A stretch of 17,258 nt of DNA from Chloroflexota bacterium (GCA_015222405.1 JADFVG010000100.1:1-17258), one strand, 5' to 3'; numbered from the stretch's first letter, positions 7,301-14,995 are shown. The notes: generated by a model from the sequence alone, not told the origin. Translations and numbers: made by a program.

Positions 7301-8097
7301 ACAACGATGCTATTGAGGATGCCCTTTGCCAGGCATGGATCGCTCAGCGCGCAGGAGCAGTAAGCTTGGATCTGGAAACGGATAGCACTTCCTTTGACCT
7401 GGAGCTGGCAAAGGCGTGGCTCGGTGAGCGGGGCTACGATGGGGAGCGAATCTTCAGTGATGAATATCGCGGGGAGGCAAAAAAGGCATGCCTCAGGTTG
7501 TGGCTGGAAGATGTTGGGCTCTCAAGCCAAGGGCTCAGCGACGAGGAGGTAGCGAAGGAAGCGCAGCGCGTTTCCGAGGAGGGGGCGCTTCCCATTCCTA
7601 CCTCGGGGAAAACCATTCTCTACGACGGACGCAGTGGAGAGCCCTTCGACCAACCAGTGAACGTGGGTTATGTCTATATTATGAAGCTAATTCACCTCGT
7701 TGAGGACAAGATACATGCTCGTTCCACAGGCCCCTACTCCCTGATCACACAGCAGCCATTGGGGGGCAAGGCCCAGTTCGGTGGGCAACGCTTCGGCGAA
7801 ATGGAGGTTTGGGCTTTGGAGGCTTACGGCGCTGCTCACATACTGCAGGAACTGTTAACCGTGAAGTCGGACGATGTGGCTGGTCGAGCCAGAACCTATG
7901 AGTCCATCCTCAAGGGAGAGGATGTCTTGGAACCAGGGGTGCCAGAATCGTTTAAGGTGCTGGTGAAAGAACTTCAGAGTTTAGGGCTTGCAGTGGAGGT
8001 ACTTAATGAGGAGGAGGAGAGGATGACCCTGGTTGATGATTCAAGTATGGATTTGCCACGGCTGAGAATGGACTGGCCCAGATTTGAGGAGGAGTAA
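4375..8097 (+). CDS. rpoB: DNA-directed RNA polymerase beta subunit
   Basis: RpoB forms half of the catalytic cleft of RNA polymerase. The start at ATG 4375 is chosen because AGGAG (4363-4367) lies 7 bases before it; the product is 1240 residues. The rifampicin-binding segment is clear: Q407, D410, H420 and S425 correspond to E. coli Q513, D516, H526 and S531, all of the sensitive type, in SQLSQFMDQTNP and LTHKRRVSALGPGGL. The catalytic-cleft lysines are K904 and K912 in KLAGRHGNKG. The C-terminus has the usual GGQRFGEMEVWALEAYGAA and VKSDD elements that bind RpoC. The protein is longer than B. subtilis RpoB (1193) largely because about 105 residues separate FDGAD (D973) from GKTILYDGR (G1078), where B. 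subtilis has about 20. It is transcribed from the promoter at 4233 with rpoC, and is not preceded by rplJL. Confidence 0.97.
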   Translation: MISSLPTGQEVAALTPRKSYAKISRVLEAPRLLEIQLNSFRWFQEQGLTELFREISPIQDFTGTRFELAFINPKPDESGFGQPRYKFRQPKYSEEQCRERDITYASPLYVTIWLRTKETGEIKEQDIFMGDFPLMTPRGTFVINGAERVVVSQLIRSPGVYFTLEEDVATGRHFCFAKLIPERGAWLEFETSSKDVVTVKVDGKHKIPVTTLLRAVGYGRDEELLELFKGEDLSKEHSFIRATVERDPAVHNEKEALIEFYRRLRPGDPPNLENARSLINNLLFNPRRYNLGKVGRYKLNKRLGLDVPLTEGVLTKEDLVGIVRHLIMVSNGKDSPDDIDHLGNRRVRTVGELIQNQFRIGLLRMERVIKERMSIIDPESVTPSALINVRPVVAAMREFFGASQLSQFMDQTNPLAELTHKRRVSALGPGGLSRERAGFEVRDVHYSHYGRICPIETPEGPNIGLIGSLATYSMINEYGLIETPYRRVAKEVLNSSQDLVGRTVAEAVGVDKGHPIIEPGTVVTPEIAQQLASLSKRKIKVMPFVSNKILYLTADEEEQYAIAQANEPLDERNQFINDKLEVRRGRRFVEESPQKVGFMDVSPMQIVSVSTALIPFLEHNDANRALMGSNMQRQAVPLLCPDAPLIGTGMERQAAYDSGQVILAEHDGEVISVTARQIVIRGENGEEHSYHLTKFARSNQGTCINEHPLVNKGQRVKRGQILADSSCTDHGELALGQNVLCVFMSWGGYNFEDAVIISESLVRDDKFNSIHVEKYETEARDTKLGPEEITRDIPNVGEESLHNLDEFGIVRVGAEVEAGDILVGKITPKGETELTAEEKLLRAIFGEKAKEVKDTSLRVHHGEWGKVIDVKVFSRADHAEMPPGVNQLVRVWVAQRRKVSEGDKLAGRHGNKGVIARILPVEDMPFLPDGRPVELILNPIGVPSRMNLGPVLETHLGWAANTLGFRVLSPVFDGADNDAIEDALCQAWIAQRAGAVSLDLETDSTSFDLELAKAWLGERGYDGERIFSDEYRGEAKKACLRLWLEDVGLSSQGLSDEEVAKEAQRVSEEGALPIPTSGKTILYDGRSGEPFDQPVNVGYVYIMKLIHLVEDKIHARSTGPYSLITQQPLGGKAQFGGQRFGEMEVWALEAYGAAHILQELLTVKSDDVAGRARTYESILKGEDVLEPGVPESFKVLVKELQSLGLAVEVLNEEEERMTLVDDSSMDLPRLRMDWPRFEEE

Positions 8098-8099
8098 GA

Positions 8100-11000
8100 G
8101 TGCTTGAGGTTAACGATTTTAGCGCGGTTCGCATTTCTTTAGCCTCGCCAGAACAGATCAGAAGCTGGTCCTATGGCGAGGTAACCAAGCCTGAGACCAT
8201 AAACTATCGCACCCTTAAGCCGGAGAAGGATGGGCTTTTCTGCGAGCGGATCTTTGGCCCGACCAAGGATTTTGAATGCTACTGTGGTAAGTATAAAAAG
8301 ATCCGTTATCGGGGCATTGTCTGCGATAAGTGCGGCGTGGAGGTGGCACGCTCGAGAGTGCGTCGGGAACGCATGGGACACATTGGGCTGGCCGCACCGG
8401 TAAGCCATATATGGTTTGCAAAGGGGACACCGAGCCGGCTGGGGCTGCTTCTAGATATCTCGCCGCGAAATCTGGAGCGGGTGCTTTACTTTGCCCAGTT
8501 CATAGTAGTCCACGTCGATGAGACGGCGCGCCTTGAGGCTGTAGAGCGGATGAAGGCGGAGGCTGAGCACGAGATCAACAGCGCCATCGGCGAGGCGATG
8601 AGTCAGGCTTCTGTCCTGGAGGAGAGGCTGAGGGAGCAGGAGGGCAAGGAGGCAGAGGAAAAGATCGGCTTTGGTGATGTCACCATAGTGCCCAAGGGCA
8701 CTTCGGTCTCCTCTTCTCATATTGAGTTCCTTCATGAGCTGGTGAAGCGAGGGATTGTCGCGGAGGAACGGCGACTGCATGAGGAACTCAGCGCCGGGAT
8801 CGCCGAGCTTGAGGAGCTTCAGTCATTAATGCTGCTCACCGAGAGCAGGTATCGAGATCTCAAAGACAGGTATCCCGGTGTATTTAAGGCGGGTATGGGG
8901 GCTGAAGCCATCTTAGATATCCTCAGCGCTCTCGACCTCGAGGCGCTTCGCGATGATCTCTATCGAGAGATCTATTCCAGCACCGGGCAGCGGAGGAAGA
9001 AGGCAACCAAGAAGCTACGTGTTGTCGAGGCGCTACGACGGAGCGGCAATAAGCCGGAATGGATGATCGTGACCGTCCTTCCCGTTTTGCCCCCCGACCT
9101 TCGTCCTATGGTTCAACTAGATGGTGGCCGGTTCGCCACCAGCGATCTCAATGACCTATATCGTCGGGTGATCAATCGCAACAACAGGCTGCGGCGGCTT
9201 TTGGAACTTGGCGCCCCTGAGATCATTATCCGCAATGAGAAGCGCATGCTTCAGGAGGCTGTTGATTCCCTTATTGATAATGGCAGGAGGGGTCGCGCCA
9301 TAACCACTGCCGGCAACCACAAACTGAAGTCGCTATCTGATATGCTCAAGGGCAAGCAAGGACGATTCCGCCAGAACCTTCTTGGCAAGAGGGTGGATTA
9401 TAGCGGACGCTCGGTGATCGTGGTTGGTCCTGAGCTCAAGTTACACCAGTGTGGATTGCCTAAGAGGATGGCCCTGGAGCTGTTTAAGCCCTTTGTCATG
9501 CATCGTCTCATTCTCCGCGGCTATGCCCACAGTATCAAAAGCGCAAAACGGCTCGTGGAGCGGAAGAGCCCTGAGGTTTGGGAGGTGCTGGAGGACGTAG
9601 TAAAGGGGCGGCCGGTTCTGCTCAATCGTGCCCCAACTCTCCATCGCCTTGGCATTCAAGCCTTTGAGCCGGTTCTTGTTGACGGAAGCGCCATCCAGAT
9701 CCATCCTCTGGTTTGTGCCGCTTTCAATGCTGACTTCGACGGAGACCAAATGGCAGTCCACGTGCCCCTTTCCCGAGCAGCGGTTAAAGAGGCACAAGAG
9801 GTGATGCTCTCTACCTACAATATGCTCGTGCCCAGCTCAGGGGAGCCGGTGGTGGCACCAACCCTGGACATAGTCTTAGGCTGTTACTACCTTACTATGC
9901 TCAAGCCTGGGGCTAAGGGGGCAGGGACACGTTTTGGTAGCTTTGAGGAGGCACAGTTGGCCTATGACCTGGGAATTGTCGATGTTAGGGCCGAGATCGA
10001 GGTTAGAAATGGCGACGCGCAATGGCTGAGGACCAGCGTCGGGCGCATCATCTTCAATGAGGTGCTGCCCGAGGAGTTGGGCTTCCTTAATCAGGCGATG
10101 GACAAGGAGGCATTAAAGCAGCTAGTTGCCGACTGCTACAGGCTGTTGGGAAGTGAGGGTGCTGCGGCCGTTGCCGACGATATCAAAAGGCTGGGATTTC
10201 ATTATGCGACCAAGTCGGGCTGCACCATCGCCATGAACGATATACAGGTCCCCGAGAGCAAGGGGAGACTGCTGGAGGAAGCGGAAGGAAGGGTCACGGA
10301 GGTGGAAAAGCAGTTCGAGCGAGGGCTGATCACTGAGGAGGAGCGCTATGCTAGCACCGTGGAGATCTGGTCGGAGACCACGGAGAAGATCCAGGATGCC
10401 ATCGCCGAGTCCCTGCATCGCTACGGCTCCATCTATCTGATGGCTGCCTCCGGGGCGAAGGGGAATATCGCCCAGATCAGGCAGATGGCTGGTATGAGGG
10501 GTCTGATGACCGACCCCGCAGGGCGGATCATCGACCTCCCCATCAGGTCCAGCTTTCGCGAGGGGTTAAGTGTGCTGGAGTACTTCATCTCCACTCATGG
10601 CGCAAGGAAGGGGCTGGCGGATACGGCCCTCAGGACTGCGGATAGTGGCTATCTCACCAGGAGGCTTATCGACGTCTCCCAGGATGTTATCGTCCTCGAG
10701 GAGGACTGTGGCACCACAAGCGGGATTTGGATCTCAGAGGCAGCAGAGAAGAGCTTCCTGGCACCCTTATCTGAGCGCCTTGTTGGACGGCTGGCGGCAG
10801 CAAAGGTGGTCCATGATGGACACACCATCGTGGAGCGAAACGAGGAGATCGACGAGGAGAAGGCAAAGAGGATTATGGCTGCGGGGATCACGAAGGTATA
10901 CGTGCGCTCTCCCTTGAGTTGTCAGTCCAGGCACGGTGTTTGCCAGCGCTGCTATGGGAGGAGCTTGGCTCGAGGGCGATTGGTGGAGATAAGCGAAGCA

Positions 11001-12110
11001 GTAGGTATCATCGCTGCCCAGAGTATTGGGGAGCCAGGAACTCAGCTAACCATGCGCACCTTCCATACGGGAGGGGTTGCTGGACTGGACATCACCAGTG
11101 GACTTCCCCGCGTGGAAGAGCTTTTCGAGGCCAGGACACCAAAGGTTCAAGCCATTATTTCCGAGATCGATGGCGTGGTGGAGATTACCGAGAGCGAAGG
11201 AGAGAGAAGGATCAAGGTCTCCAGTTCCGAGTTCTACCGTGATGAATACTCCCTGCCTCCAGGATGGAAGACCAAGGTAAGCGATGGCGAATGGGTGGAT
11301 GTCGGGGCAGTGCTCGCCGAGCCTCAGGCCTCCAGAGCTAAGGGGCAGGTTATTCCTGCGGAGGCGGCCCCTATTAGCGCTAGGGTTGCGGGGAGGGTGA
11401 TTGTGGAGGAGGGCCAGATATCCATCCCATATGAGGAAAGGGAGGAACGGGAATATCCCGTCCCCGCAGCGTCTCGCATCACTGTGGAGCAGGGCGCTGA
11501 GGTGAAGGCTGGGGATCAGCTTACCGAGGGGCTGATCAACCCTCAGGATATGCTGCGCATTATGGGCAAGGATGCAGTGCAGCGACATCTGGTGGATGAG
11601 GTGCAGATGGTCTATCGCTCCCAGGGGGTGAACATCAATGACAAGCATATCGAGGTCATTACCCGCCAGATGCTTCGCAAGGTTCGGGTGGACTTCCCCG
11701 GCGACACCGAGCTATTGCCTGGTGAACTGGTGGATCGCTTCGTCTATGAGGATATAAATGCCAAGGTTCTAGCGGAGGGCGGGGAGCCGGCAACAGCCCA
11801 GCCCGTGCTCCTGGGGATTACCAAGGCCTCGCTCAATACCGAAAGCTTCCTCTCTGCAGCCTCCTTCCAAGAGACCACCAGGGTGCTCACAGACGCAGCG
11901 CTGGCAGGGAAGGTGGATAAACTCCGGGGGCTAAAGGAGAACGTGATAATCGGCAAATTGATCCCGGCACACTGCACTGTCTCCCCGGAGCCTGAACTCC
12001 TTCCTGATATTGCGGAAGAGTTAGCCCTGGAAGGGCCCGGCCTCCTTCTTGATATTGCAGAAGAGTCAGTCCTGGAAGAGCCTGGTGAGCCTAGCGAGCC
12101 AAGCGATTGA
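8100..12110 (+). CDS. rpoC: DNA-directed RNA polymerase beta' subunit
   Basis: RpoC supplies the catalytic Mg2+ site. The 1336-residue product shows the absolutely conserved NADFDGDQMAVH with Asp545, Asp547 and Asp549. The N-terminal zinc site is C60/C62/C75/C78 and the second zinc site C870/C941/C948/C951. The bridge-helix/trigger-loop region is present (GARKGLADTALRTADSGYL, 834-852). Translation starts at GTG 8100, two bases after the rpoB stop; the ribosome site GAGGAGGAG (8086-8094) is embedded in the last rpoB codons, so the two genes are translationally coupled. Past the usual end (ENVIIGKLIPA, to about 1290) there is an extra acidic tail of 46 residues with two copies of a 15-residue repeat (1300-1314, 1315-1329). 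The stop codon lies inside the 3' end of the convergent larB gene. Confidence 0.97.
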   Translation: MLEVNDFSAVRISLASPEQIRSWSYGEVTKPETINYRTLKPEKDGLFCERIFGPTKDFECYCGKYKKIRYRGIVCDKCGVEVARSRVRRERMGHIGLAAPVSHIWFAKGTPSRLGLLLDISPRNLERVLYFAQFIVVHVDETARLEAVERMKAEAEHEINSAIGEAMSQASVLEERLREQEGKEAEEKIGFGDVTIVPKGTSVSSSHIEFLHELVKRGIVAEERRLHEELSAGIAELEELQSLMLLTESRYRDLKDRYPGVFKAGMGAEAILDILSALDLEALRDDLYREIYSSTGQRRKKATKKLRVVEALRRSGNKPEWMIVTVLPVLPPDLRPMVQLDGGRFATSDLNDLYRRVINRNNRLRRLLELGAPEIIIRNEKRMLQEAVDSLIDNGRRGRAITTAGNHKLKSLSDMLKGKQGRFRQNLLGKRVDYSGRSVIVVGPELKLHQCGLPKRMALELFKPFVMHRLILRGYAHSIKSAKRLVERKSPEVWEVLEDVVKGRPVLLNRAPTLHRLGIQAFEPVLVDGSAIQIHPLVCAAFNADFDGDQMAVHVPLSRAAVKEAQEVMLSTYNMLVPSSGEPVVAPTLDIVLGCYYLTMLKPGAKGAGTRFGSFEEAQLAYDLGIVDVRAEIEVRNGDAQWLRTSVGRIIFNEVLPEELGFLNQAMDKEALKQLVADCYRLLGSEGAAAVADDIKRLGFHYATKSGCTIAMNDIQVPESKGRLLEEAEGRVTEVEKQFERGLITEEERYASTVEIWSETTEKIQDAIAESLHRYGSIYLMAASGAKGNIAQIRQMAGMRGLMTDPAGRIIDLPIRSSFREGLSVLEYFISTHGARKGLADTALRTADSGYLTRRLIDVSQDVIVLEEDCGTTSGIWISEAAEKSFLAPLSERLVGRLAAAKVVHDGHTIVERNEEIDEEKAKRIMAAGITKVYVRSPLSCQSRHGVCQRCYGRSLARGRLVEISEAVGIIAAQSIGEPGTQLTMRTFHTGGVAGLDITSGLPRVEELFEARTPKVQAIISEIDGVVEITESEGERRIKVSSSEFYRDEYSLPPGWKTKVSDGEWVDVGAVLAEPQASRAKGQVIPAEAAPISARVAGRVIVEEGQISIPYEEREEREYPVPAASRITVEQGAEVKAGDQLTEGLINPQDMLRIMGKDAVQRHLVDEVQMVYRSQGVNINDKHIEVITRQMLRKVRVDFPGDTELLPGELVDRFVYEDINAKVLAEGGEPATAQPVLLGITKASLNTESFLSAASFQETTRVLTDAALAGKVDKLRGLKENVIIGKLIPAHCTVSPEPELLPDIAEELALEGPGLLLDIAEESVLEEPGEPSEPSD
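11997..12086 (+). repeat. Tandem 45-bp repeat in the 3' end of rpoC
   Basis: Two adjacent 45-bp units (11997-12041 and 12042-12086) match at 38 of 45 positions. They encode LLPDIAEELALEGPG and LLLDIAEESVLEEPG. The unit length is a multiple of three, so the duplication keeps the frame. The changes include both silent and replacement differences, so the duplication is not brand new. Confidence 0.9.
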
Positions 12111-12843
12111 TCACGGCAGCGAGGTAGCCGGCGCCAAAACCGTTATCGATATTAACCACTGATATCCCTGCGGCGCAGCTATTAAGCATGGTTAAAAGAG
12201 GAGCCAAGCCCCCAAAGCTCGTCCCATAGCCTATGCTGGTAGGAACAGCAATCACAGGAACTGCTACCAGCCCGCCCACGACACTAGGGAGCGCCCCCTC
12301 CATACCAGCCACCGCCACCACCACCCTGGCTTGGCGGAGCTGGGGCAGATGATCTAACAGCCGATGAACGCCAGCTACGCCGACATCGTAGGCACGCTCA
12401 ACGGCATTGCCCATAAGCTCTGCGGTGAGCGCCGCCTCCTCGGCGATGGGGATGTCTGAGGTGCCACCGCAGACCACCATGATCCCGGGGTGAGAGGGGG
12501 TATCCTTTGCCCGATTTACGGTGATCGCCCGGGCAACAGGGTGATAGTTGGCATCGGGAACGCGCTCCCGTACTGCCTCAAAGCACTCGGGCTCAACCTT
12601 GGTCACCAGCACCCGGTCGGCGGCAGATGCCAGCCGCTCGGTGATGACCGCCACCTGCTCTGGTGTTTTCCCCTGTCCATAGACTACCTCGGGGAAACCA
12701 CGGCGCAGGGCGCGATGATGATCGATCTTGGCAAAGCCCAGCTCCTCATAGGGGAGGTTTATTAGCTGAGCCAGGGCATCCTCAATGCTCACCTCCCCCG
12801 ACCTCACCCGCGATAATATCTGGCTTAGGCGCTCGCTATCGAT
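12091..12843 (-). CDS. larB: LarB, pyridinium-3,5-biscarboxylic acid mononucleotide synthase (PurE-like)
   Basis: LarB carboxylates and hydrolyses nicotinic acid adenine dinucleotide in the first step of the nickel-pincer nucleotide cofactor made for lactate racemase and related enzymes. The PurE-like C-terminal domain is clear: CGGTSDIPIAEEAALTAEL, GMEGALPSVVGGL, PTSIGYG and the catalytic Cys223 in LNSCAAG, followed by NIDNGFGAG. The N-terminus has the family pattern GEVSIEDALAQL, FAKIDHHRALRRGFPEV and GKTPEQV. Which start is used is unclear. With the chosen start the length is 250 residues, matching the family, but the codon is ATC, placed 6 bases after an excellent GGAGG site (12850-12854). 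Alternatives are TTG 12900 (269 residues), GTG 12807 (238) and GTG 12792 (233); the frame stays open to 12969. The 3' end overlaps rpoC by 20 bp. LarC and LarE are not in the window. Confidence 0.88.
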   Translation of the reverse strand: MDSERLSQILSRVRSGEVSIEDALAQLINLPYEELGFAKIDHHRALRRGFPEVVYGQGKTPEQVAVITERLASAADRVLVTKVEPECFEAVRERVPDANYHPVARAITVNRAKDTPSHPGIMVVCGGTSDIPIAEEAALTAELMGNAVERAYDVGVAGVHRLLDHLPQLRQARVVVAVAGMEGALPSVVGGLVAVPVIAVPTSIGYGTSFGGLAPLLTMLNSCAAGISVVNIDNGFGAGYLAAVINRLAR

Positions 12844-12871
12844 TTCTCTCCTCCGATCTCGAGGTGTGCAG

Positions 12872-12900
12872 ATTATAACCCCTCTGCTGCCTGGGCACAA
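12872..12900 (-). promoter_or_regulatory. Promoter of larB
   Basis: On the minus strand a perfect TATAAT (12872-12877) is preceded, after 17 bp, by TTGTGC (12895-12900), a partial -35 match. The start would be near 12865, about 22 bases before the ATC at 12843, with the ribosome site between. No terminator is visible between the upstream surface-protein gene and here, so read-through from that gene is also possible. Confidence 0.5.
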
Positions 12901-12970
12901 CCCTCTCCTGGTGCACGATGAGGAATCCCTTGTTTTACGTTGGAGGAACCGTGGGGCTAGACGGGGCAAA

Positions 12971-14788
12971 TCAATAATAATACCTGTAGCGAAGCCAGAG
13001 CCATACTCCTACCGCGATGACAATTACCAGCCCAGCAACGATTGGCGTTATGTGCCACCAAACAGTCCACCAATGGGCGCTGAAGAAGCCAGGAGGCCCG
13101 GGACCAGCGAGGATGGCGAAGTCGCTGAGATGCTTTACACGGGCACAGGCGAATTGGGTTCGCTCATCTATGTCGGTGGACAGCACATCCCACTCGCCCT
13201 CGGTCTCGTCATAGACTGCCAGCTTCAGCTTGCCTGGGTCGCCGTCAGCAGCAGCGACATCAGCATCAGTATATCTGACGCAGACATCAATCGACCTTAG
13301 CAGTTCCGCCCCTGCGGTTATGGAAAAGCAGGTTTCACCCAGGGTGAAGTCCTCGGGGGCGTCGCCGTAGGTTGTCTTGGGCTCAATGCTAACGTTTGTC
13401 TCGCTGGCGAAGGACCCGGCGCGGAAATGGAGGATGAGACTGCCATTCAGTCCCTCCACCCAGCCCTCCGCTGTGCCCACGTTCCCTGGTGTGGGCGTGG
13501 GTGTTGGTGTTGGAGTAGGCGTAGGCGTGGGAGTTGGAGTTGGAGTTGGTGTTGGAGTGACTGTTGGCGTAGTTGTCGGTGTCGGCGTTGCTGTGGGAGT
13601 AGGCGTAGTCGTCGGTGTCGGCGTTGGTATCGGGGCTAGACCGATGGTGTAGGGGTCACTGGTGCCCGTCTTGCCATCGCCCTCGGCGGTGATGGTGACC
13701 CCTGTGCCTGTGGTGGTGTCCTTGGCCGGGATGTCGAACGTGCCAGCGCTGAGAGCGTCGCATTTGTCCGTTGATGTAACGTTGCCGAAGTCGCCATCTC
13801 CGTTGGCATCGAAGACCATGGTATATGAACTGGAGGACATACATACCCAGATGGCGCCAGGGTCGGTGGTCACCGGGTTTTCGTACTCGTCACAGGCAGT
13901 TACGGTGACGTCGAAGGCAACATTCACTGTCTGGGTATAGGAAGTGGAGGTCACAGTATAAGCAGCAAAGGGTCCCGGGTTGACGGCGATGGCAGCGGAG
14001 GTGCCGCTAACGGCGCCCTCCTGTGCCGTTATGGTCGGCGTCTGCCCGGCATTAGTCAGGATGAAGCTGGTTGAAGAGTTGCCCACTCCAGCCGTGAAGG
14101 TGATGACCTGAGTGGTTGGGATTGTTGGCAGCGTCCCATTTGGAGCACTGGTCGCCGTTGAGCTGAAGCTGATGGTGTGAGGGCCACTGTAGCCGGTGGT
14201 GGTTGCCCCCAAGGCGTCAAGCGCGGTAATAGTGACATTAAATGCCGTTCCCGCGGTCTCAGTGCCATCATGCTGGGTCACCACCGTGAAGTAAGCTGGC
14301 GTGATGTCAAACGGGGCGGAATGGGTTGGCCCGTCAATAATGACTTCGCCAGAATCCTTGGTGGTAACTGTAACCGTATAGGAACCCACGCCCGCGTTTT
14401 GTATATTGCCAAGCGCGATCGTTATCGCGGTGCCAGTGGCGATAGTTTCAGGGGTATCCACTGTGTAGCGCACGGTTTGGCCAGATAGGAGGGCAACAGA
14501 GCCATCGCCAATACCACTTTTCGATACAAGCGTAGGGCTAGATACATCGAATCCCGCTTGGAAAACGATGTCTACATACTTGATGTCCCCCTCGGTTGCG
14601 GTGGTGAAGGCTATGATGTGGGTTGCTGTCGCCTTTGCTGCCGGGTTTAGTGGAGTATCTGTCACATTTGTCAAATCCGCGGCAAATACCAAACTGCTGG
14701 ATGGGGCAATAATTGCCACAGCGAGGCTGCTGGCTATGAGGGAAATTATCGCCAGCACTAAGACGAGAGCTAAGACCCTGTTCTTCAT
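12971..14788 (-). CDS. Secreted, membrane-anchored surface protein with Pro-Thr linker
   Basis: The 605-residue product starts with a signal peptide (MKNRV, then a hydrophobic stretch to about 28; likely cleavage after FAA, residue 37). Two Thr/Ser-rich beta-sandwich-like regions follow (about 38-160 and 165-275, Ig/Big-like in composition), then another (275-385) with the Asp-rich stretch DANGDGDFG, which may bind Ca2+. A Pro-Thr linker covers 388-434. The next domain (435-570) ends with a W-DVLSTDID and HLSDFAILAG pattern, like ZU5/autoproteolytic-type surface domains. A final hydrophobic helix (about 581-599) and a short basic/aromatic tail RYRYYY anchor it in the membrane. The ATG at 14788 is chosen because the promoter at 14848-14877 puts the start site near 14841; upstream in-frame ATGs (14839, 14866) would be at or before it. 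No strong ribosome site is seen. Function: probable cell-surface adhesion or structural protein, not assignable further. Confidence 0.85.
   Translation of the reverse strand: MKNRVLALVLVLAIISLIASSLAVAIIAPSSSLVFAADLTNVTDTPLNPAAKATATHIIAFTTATEGDIKYVDIVFQAGFDVSSPTLVSKSGIGDGSVALLSGQTVRYTVDTPETIATGTAITIALGNIQNAGVGSYTVTVTTKDSGEVIIDGPTHSAPFDITPAYFTVVTQHDGTETAGTAFNVTITALDALGATTTGYSGPHTISFSSTATSAPNGTLPTIPTTQVITFTAGVGNSSTSFILTNAGQTPTITAQEGAVSGTSAAIAVNPGPFAAYTVTSTSYTQTVNVAFDVTVTACDEYENPVTTDPGAIWVCMSSSSYTMVFDANGDGDFGNVTSTDKCDALSAGTFDIPAKDTTTGTGVTITAEGDGKTGTSDPYTIGLAPIPTPTPTTTPTPTATPTPTTTPTVTPTPTPTPTPTPTPTPTPTPTPTPGNVGTAEGWVEGLNGSLILHFRAGSFASETNVSIEPKTTYGDAPEDFTLGETCFSITAGAELLRSIDVCVRYTDADVAAADGDPGKLKLAVYDETEGEWDVLSTDIDERTQFACARVKHLSDFAILAGPGPPGFFSAHWWTVWWHITPIVAGLVIVIAVGVWLWLRYRYYY
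13487..13627 (-). repeat. Low-complexity Pro-Thr codon repeat
   Basis: This stretch is built of alternating CCN and ACN codons on the minus strand (GGN/GTN on the plus strand) and encodes a 47-residue Pro-Thr linker. Codon third bases vary, so it is not a simple hexanucleotide array, but it is prone to slippage and length variation. Confidence 0.9.
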
Positions 14789-14847
14789 GCCATATTTGTC
14801 CAAAAAGGGGGAGAGGAGGTGGAAACCCCTGCTCCGCATATTGGCGC

Positions 14848-14877
14848 AGTATACCAAAGTCCCCATTTAGAAGTCAA
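14848..14877 (-). promoter_or_regulatory. Promoter of the surface-protein gene
   Basis: On the minus strand a -35 TTGACT (14872-14877), 18-bp spacer and -10 TATACT (14848-14853) predict a start near 14841, giving a leader of about 53 bases. It is divergent from the cooS promoter, whose -35 box is 40 bp away. Confidence 0.6.
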
Positions 14878-14888
14878 GCCCTGGATAG

Positions 14889-14900
14889 GAGAAGGTTCTC
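14889..14900. promoter_or_regulatory. Candidate operator between divergent promoters
   Basis: GAGAA-gg-TTCTC is a perfect 5-bp inverted repeat lying between the -35 boxes of the surface-protein and cooS promoters. Its centre is about 59 bases upstream of the predicted cooS start. It may be a regulator site, but a repeat this short can occur by chance. Confidence 0.3.
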
Positions 14901-14917
14901 GAAAGCGGGGAAAGGGT

Positions 14918-14947
14918 TTGACCTGGGAGGCAATAAATTGTTATAAT
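14918..14947 (+). promoter_or_regulatory. Promoter of cooS
   Basis: A -35 TTGACC (14918-14923), 18-bp spacer and perfect -10 TATAAT (14942-14947) preceded by TGT (extended -10) predict a start near 14954, about 42 bases before the ATG. Confidence 0.7.
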
Positions 14948-14995
14948 CAAAGATGGCTCGTGAAATCTAGCACCAATTATATAGAGGGAAGGAAA

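Noticed and set aside
11046..11648. A 200-residue minus-strand frame inside rpoC
   Set aside because: It lies opposite conserved RpoC coding sequence and shows no domain; it is a shadow frame.
13487..13627. CRISPR or tandem repeat array
   Set aside because: The repetition is alternating Pro/Thr codons within a coding frame, without regular repeats and unique spacers.
13377..13652. A plus-strand frame encoding a long Val-Gly repeat, elastin-like
   Set aside because: It is the antisense reading of the Pro-Thr codon repeat of the surface protein. It has no supporting start signals, while the opposite strand has a signal peptide and membrane anchor.
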